A stretch of 64,000 nucleotides of DNA, taken from the NCBI RefSeq assembly GCF_016907925.1, contig NZ_JAFBCZ010000016.1, forward strand, positions 1 to 64,000. The letters run 5' to 3'. The translations under genes and the position numbers were made by a program. The notes beneath the pieces were generated by a model, which saw nothing but the letters and a program-made list of their open reading frames with translations, made no database searches and was not told the DNA's origin. This stretch comes from Herpetosiphon giganteus (GTDB taxonomy: Bacteria; Chloroflexota; Chloroflexia; Chloroflexales; Herpetosiphonaceae). Shown one piece after another: positions 61,293 through 64,000 of the stretch. Numbering within the stretch: position 1 is the stretch's first letter; each line of letters starts with the position of its first letter.

Positions 61293-62065
61293 GCAGGCAC
61301 TCGGTAAATTGCTAAGCGGGTTTGTTGAATGCGATAAATTGGTAAGCGATCGGCTAGCTCGTTGACACAGCGAGTTACGCCAACACACTCAGGGTGGGCA
61401 TCGACCCAGGTATAATCATCCCAAACCACCACGCCACCAGGCCGTACCAATTTGAGCGCCACTTCGGTATCGGCCTTCACAAAGGGATACGAATGATCTG
61501 CATCGACCAACACGAGATCCATTTGGCCATAATACGGGCTAAAATCAAATGGCTCTAAGCCAAGCCAAAGTTGGCTGATTTTGCTGGCTTCAGGGGTGTT
61601 GTGAAAATGCTGGCCTGGCGTGAAAGTCAATTCAAACTGATAGCCATTGCGGCGCAAATATTCGTTGCGGGTCTTAATATCAAGATCAAGCGTGTAGATT
61701 TTGGTTTCGGGGCTGCTATGTTGGGCCATCATGCGCGTGGTTGCGCCCATGTAGGTGCCAAATTCAAAAATCGTTTTGGGCTGGCTAATTTGGGTCACGC
61801 CCGCCAACGACAACAATTCGGCCAAGGGCATTTCCATAGTATCGTCGCGGACAATCGAGGCAACTGGCACTTCGATGCTCGCTTGGCGACCTTCGGGAAA
61901 TAACTCAGGCAACGAGCGTTGGGTCAGGGTATATTCGGCGTAACGGCCATATTGCTCAAACAGGCGTTGGCGCACAGTTTTTTGATTGCTGGCGACGCGC
62001 CAAGCAATGTAGCGCTGCATAATTGGCTTGGGAATAAATGGCCGCACTCGGCTTTTCCACGACAT
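61289..62065 (-). CDS. Class I SAM-dependent methyltransferase
   Basis: 258 residues. Rossmann motif I is 'TIFEFGTYMGATTRMMAQ', the acidic end of strand 2 'IYTLDLD', and 'MDLVLVDADHSYPFVKAD' the post-motif region typical of the Methyltransf_24 group, some of which methylate sugars. The 'VVWDDYTW' segment is also family-typical. It lies between a sugar kinase and two glycosyltransferases, so methylation of a glycan is a fair inference. AAAGGA precedes the ATG. Confidence 0.82.
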   Translation of the reverse strand: MSWKSRVRPFIPKPIMQRYIAWRVASNQKTVRQRLFEQYGRYAEYTLTQRSLPELFPEGRQASIEVPVASIVRDDTMEMPLAELLSLAGVTQISQPKTIFEFGTYMGATTRMMAQHSSPETKIYTLDLDIKTRNEYLRRNGYQFELTFTPGQHFHNTPEASKISQLWLGLEPFDFSPYYGQMDLVLVDADHSYPFVKADTEVALKLVRPGGVVVWDDYTWVDAHPECVGVTRCVNELADRLPIYRIQQTRLAIYRVPA

Positions 62066-62076
62066 AGCGATTCCTT

Positions 62077-63060
62077 TTACACTGAATAAAGGCTGGTGAT
62101 TGCTTGCGATAATTCGGCCAGATCGACGGTGGCCGTGCCAACTTTGCCCACCACGATGCCCGCCGCGATATTGGCCAATTGCATGGCCTGCTCCAAACTG
62201 CTGCCGCTGGCCAAGGCCAAGGCCAAAATGGCTACGACCGTATCGCCTGCTCCGGTCACATCGTAGACATTGCGAGCGTGGGTTGGCAAAAAAACTGGCG
62301 CATGTTGGTTGCGATAGAGTGCCATGCCATCAGCGCTGCGGGTGATAATAAGCGCCGCGCCTTGCAGCAAATCCAATAAGTGATCGGCGGCACGTTGCAG
62401 TTGTTCAAGGCTGTGTAAGCTGAGGCCAGTGACGACCTGGGTTTCTTGCAGATTAGGCGTAATCACGCTGGCTTGGGCATAGCGCTGATAATTGATGCCC
62501 TTGGGATCAACGACCACTGGAATATTGTAACGCCGCGCTTGTTGAATCACATGTTGGCAAACCCGCTCTGTGAGCACGCCCTTGGCATAATCGGAGAGAA
62601 TGCAAACCTGACAATTTGCAATCTGCTTATCAACCCACGCACACAACGCAGTTTCGCTGGCCGCATCGAGCGTAGTGTTGACCTCGCTATCATAGCGCAA
62701 CATCTGTTGGTTATGGGCGATAATCCGCGTTTTGAGCGTGGTTGGGCGTTGGGCCTTGATCAAGCCGCTGCTTTCGCCAACGCCCGCCTGTTCGAGCGCC
62801 AATTTAAGCTGTTGGGCAGCCAGATCGTCACCAATTACGCCGCCAAGTAGCACTTCTGCATTGAGCGCGGCAATGCTAGCGGCCACGTTGCTGGCTCCAC
62901 CAGGCCGATAGCTGCGCGAGCGCACATTGACGATTGGCACTGGCGCTTCGGGCGAAATCCGCGTAACATCGCCCCAAATATATTCATCGAGCATCACATC
63001 GCCAACAATTAAGACCCGTTGTTGGCTTAATTTGGCCAGCGTTGCGGTTAATTCATGCAC
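62077..63060 (-). CDS. PfkB-type kinase, D-glycero-beta-D-manno-heptose-7-P kinase-like
   Basis: 327 residues, equal to the kinase half of HldE/RfaE. 'VLIVGDVMLDEYIWGDVTRI' and 'SPEAPVPIV' at the N-terminus, 'RPGGASNVAASIAAL', 'LSDYAKGVLT', 'VVDPKG' and the signature 'DVTGAGDTVVAILALALASG' with the catalytic Asp. HldE makes heptose-1,7-bisphosphate for ADP-heptose. The adenylyltransferase half is missing and no hldD is seen in the window, so the product could be another sugar phosphate. It overlaps the GT9 gene by 8 bp. Confidence 0.82.
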   Translation of the reverse strand: MHELTATLAKLSQQRVLIVGDVMLDEYIWGDVTRISPEAPVPIVNVRSRSYRPGGASNVAASIAALNAEVLLGGVIGDDLAAQQLKLALEQAGVGESSGLIKAQRPTTLKTRIIAHNQQMLRYDSEVNTTLDAASETALCAWVDKQIANCQVCILSDYAKGVLTERVCQHVIQQARRYNIPVVVDPKGINYQRYAQASVITPNLQETQVVTGLSLHSLEQLQRAADHLLDLLQGAALIITRSADGMALYRNQHAPVFLPTHARNVYDVTGAGDTVVAILALALASGSSLEQAMQLANIAAGIVVGKVGTATVDLAELSQAITSLYSV

Positions 63061-64000
63061 GATGAATCTCCAATTCGATCAGCTCATGGGCGGGCCGCGG
63101 CTTGATATAATCCACATTTAAGGGCTGACCAACTAAGGCCAATTGGTCTTCGACCGCTGCCAGCACTTGCTCGAGCGTAATTTCCTGCATACATTGGCGC
63201 TCGATTGGGCAATTCTCCCACAGCCAACATGGCGCACAATTTAATGGCGTGTACAAATTGCTGTTGCAGCTATAGCCCGATTGAAATGGCGCTTCACGGC
63301 CACCAAAAATAATCACCGAACGGCAATCGACAGCCCGTGCGAGGTGCATTTGAAAGCCAACAAAGCCAATAAATAATTGCGCCGCCTGCAAAATTGCTGC
63401 CGATTCACGGATGCTCGCTTTACCTCGTAGATCAAGCACATGCTCAAGTTTGGGATCGCTGGGCATGCCAAGTTGAACTACCGTAAAGCGTTTGGCTAAT
63501 TCATTAACTACAATTTGCATCCGTTCGGGATACCATTCTTTGGTGGCGATCGGATAACGTGCTGCTAAAATTGAGCTTTGCACCACAATATAGGGCTTGG
63601 AAATAATATGTTGTGAACATTCAGCCGCAGTTAAATGCAAATAAGGCCGGATACCAACCGGATAATCAATCCCCAGCACTGAAGCCATATTAGTAATTAG
63701 ATGTTGCTGCGGTGGTAAATCACGGCCTTGCTCTTTAATATGGGTCGTATAATTCAGCCGTTTAAAGGCCATGTTGTGTTGTTCGATAATTTTAAAATAG
63801 TATGGCATAACTGGAATAATTCCAGCAACATCAGGATTATGGGCGAATAATTCGGGATTGTTAGTTTGCATCCACAGGTCAGCTTCGCCATGTTCGCGTA
63901 ACGCGCGAAAAATTGCTGTACATAATAATTGGTCGCCAAGACCACCGCCAAAGCCTAGTACTCGCTTGATTATTGGCTTGCGCAGGTGCAAATTTAAATG
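63053..64000 (-). CDS. Glycosyltransferase family 9 (heptosyltransferase-like), 5' end at the window edge
   Basis: At least 312 residues, complete at the 3' end. 'VLGFGGGLGDQLLCTAIFRA' is the GT9 opening, 'PYIVVQSSILA' and 'LFIGFVGFQMHLARAVDCRS' the donor-binding domain, followed by a cysteine-rich segment 'NCAPCWLWENCPIERQC'. GT9 enzymes transfer heptose in LPS; here the acceptor is unknown. A TTG at 63991 is the first possible start, but the frame is open to the window edge, so the true start may lie outside. Confidence 0.75.
   Translation of the reverse strand, partial: HLNLHLRKPIIKRVLGFGGGLGDQLLCTAIFRALREHGEADLWMQTNNPELFAHNPDVAGIIPVMPYYFKIIEQHNMAFKRLNYTTHIKEQGRDLPPQQHLITNMASVLGIDYPVGIRPYLHLTAAECSQHIISKPYIVVQSSILAARYPIATKEWYPERMQIVVNELAKRFTVVQLGMPSDPKLEHVLDLRGKASIRESAAILQAAQLFIGFVGFQMHLARAVDCRSVIIFGGREAPFQSGYSCNSNLYTPLNCAPCWLWENCPIERQCMQEITLEQVLAAVEDQLALVGQPLNVDYIKPRPAHELIELEIHRA

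Overview
The window looks like a chromosomal segment of a filamentous gliding Chloroflexota bacterium, most likely Herpetosiphon or a close relative. This rests on moderate GC, secreted enzymes with Thr/Pro linkers ('NTPTNTPT', '[13 protein letters not shown]'), surface proteins ending in a short 'YLPxA'-type tail, and GC-rich palindromic repeats. No 16S rRNA gene or taxonomic marker is present, so the assignment is by pattern only.

Layout. 1-7.8 kb: the rear part of an M20 peptidase, a trehalase, two small conserved genes, and a compact otsA-treS-otsB trehalose operon. 7.8-8.6 kb: two paralogous small membrane proteins. 8.8-15.3 kb: a tightly overlapping operon (FAD oxidoreductase, MFS exporter, flavin monooxygenase, ECF sigma factor) preceded by two copies of a 21-bp operator-like dyad. 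A TnpB element and a 28-residue peptide with three Cys-Cys pairs follow. 15.3-31 kb: exported proteins (GH5 cellulase with CBM2, a 1441-residue calcium-type repeat protein, GH16 glucanase with three discoidin-like domains, a kelch protein) interleaved with housekeeping genes. 31-47.7 kb: regulators and metabolic enzymes: PadR-hydrolase pair, cystathionine-lyase-type PLP enzymes, M16 protease, STAS protein, RICIN lectin, two mini LuxR proteins, an XRE-lectin-like fusion, GNAT, a RamB-like regulator, and a TetR-DHA2 exporter pair. 48-51.4 kb: malate synthase and isocitrate lyase, the complete glyoxylate shunt. 51.8-59.4 kb: a shikimate-kinase-like protein, small membrane proteins, M28 peptidase, APH-like kinase, metallophosphoesterase and a CLC channel of the fluoride-exporter type. 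59.4-59.8 kb: tRNA-like pieces in permuted order (3' half, CCA, 5-6 nt, 5' half). 60-64 kb: a glycan operon (GT9, heptose-kinase-like, methyltransferase, GT4).

The most unusual signals are these. (1) Two apparently permuted tRNA genes; one can be reassembled into a near-complete tRNA-Lys(UUU) with the break in the anticodon loop. (2) The Cys-Cys peptide and the redox/sigma operon beside it. (3) Mosaic intergenic repeats with a 7-nt quasi-period that start at the stop codons of several genes in a fixed orientation. (4) GC-rich palindromic elements whose ends stay complementary although their sequences differ. (5) The shared C-terminal tail of the surface proteins. (6) Candidate operators around the glyoxylate-shunt genes. 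Everything was read by eye; no database search or folding program was run.
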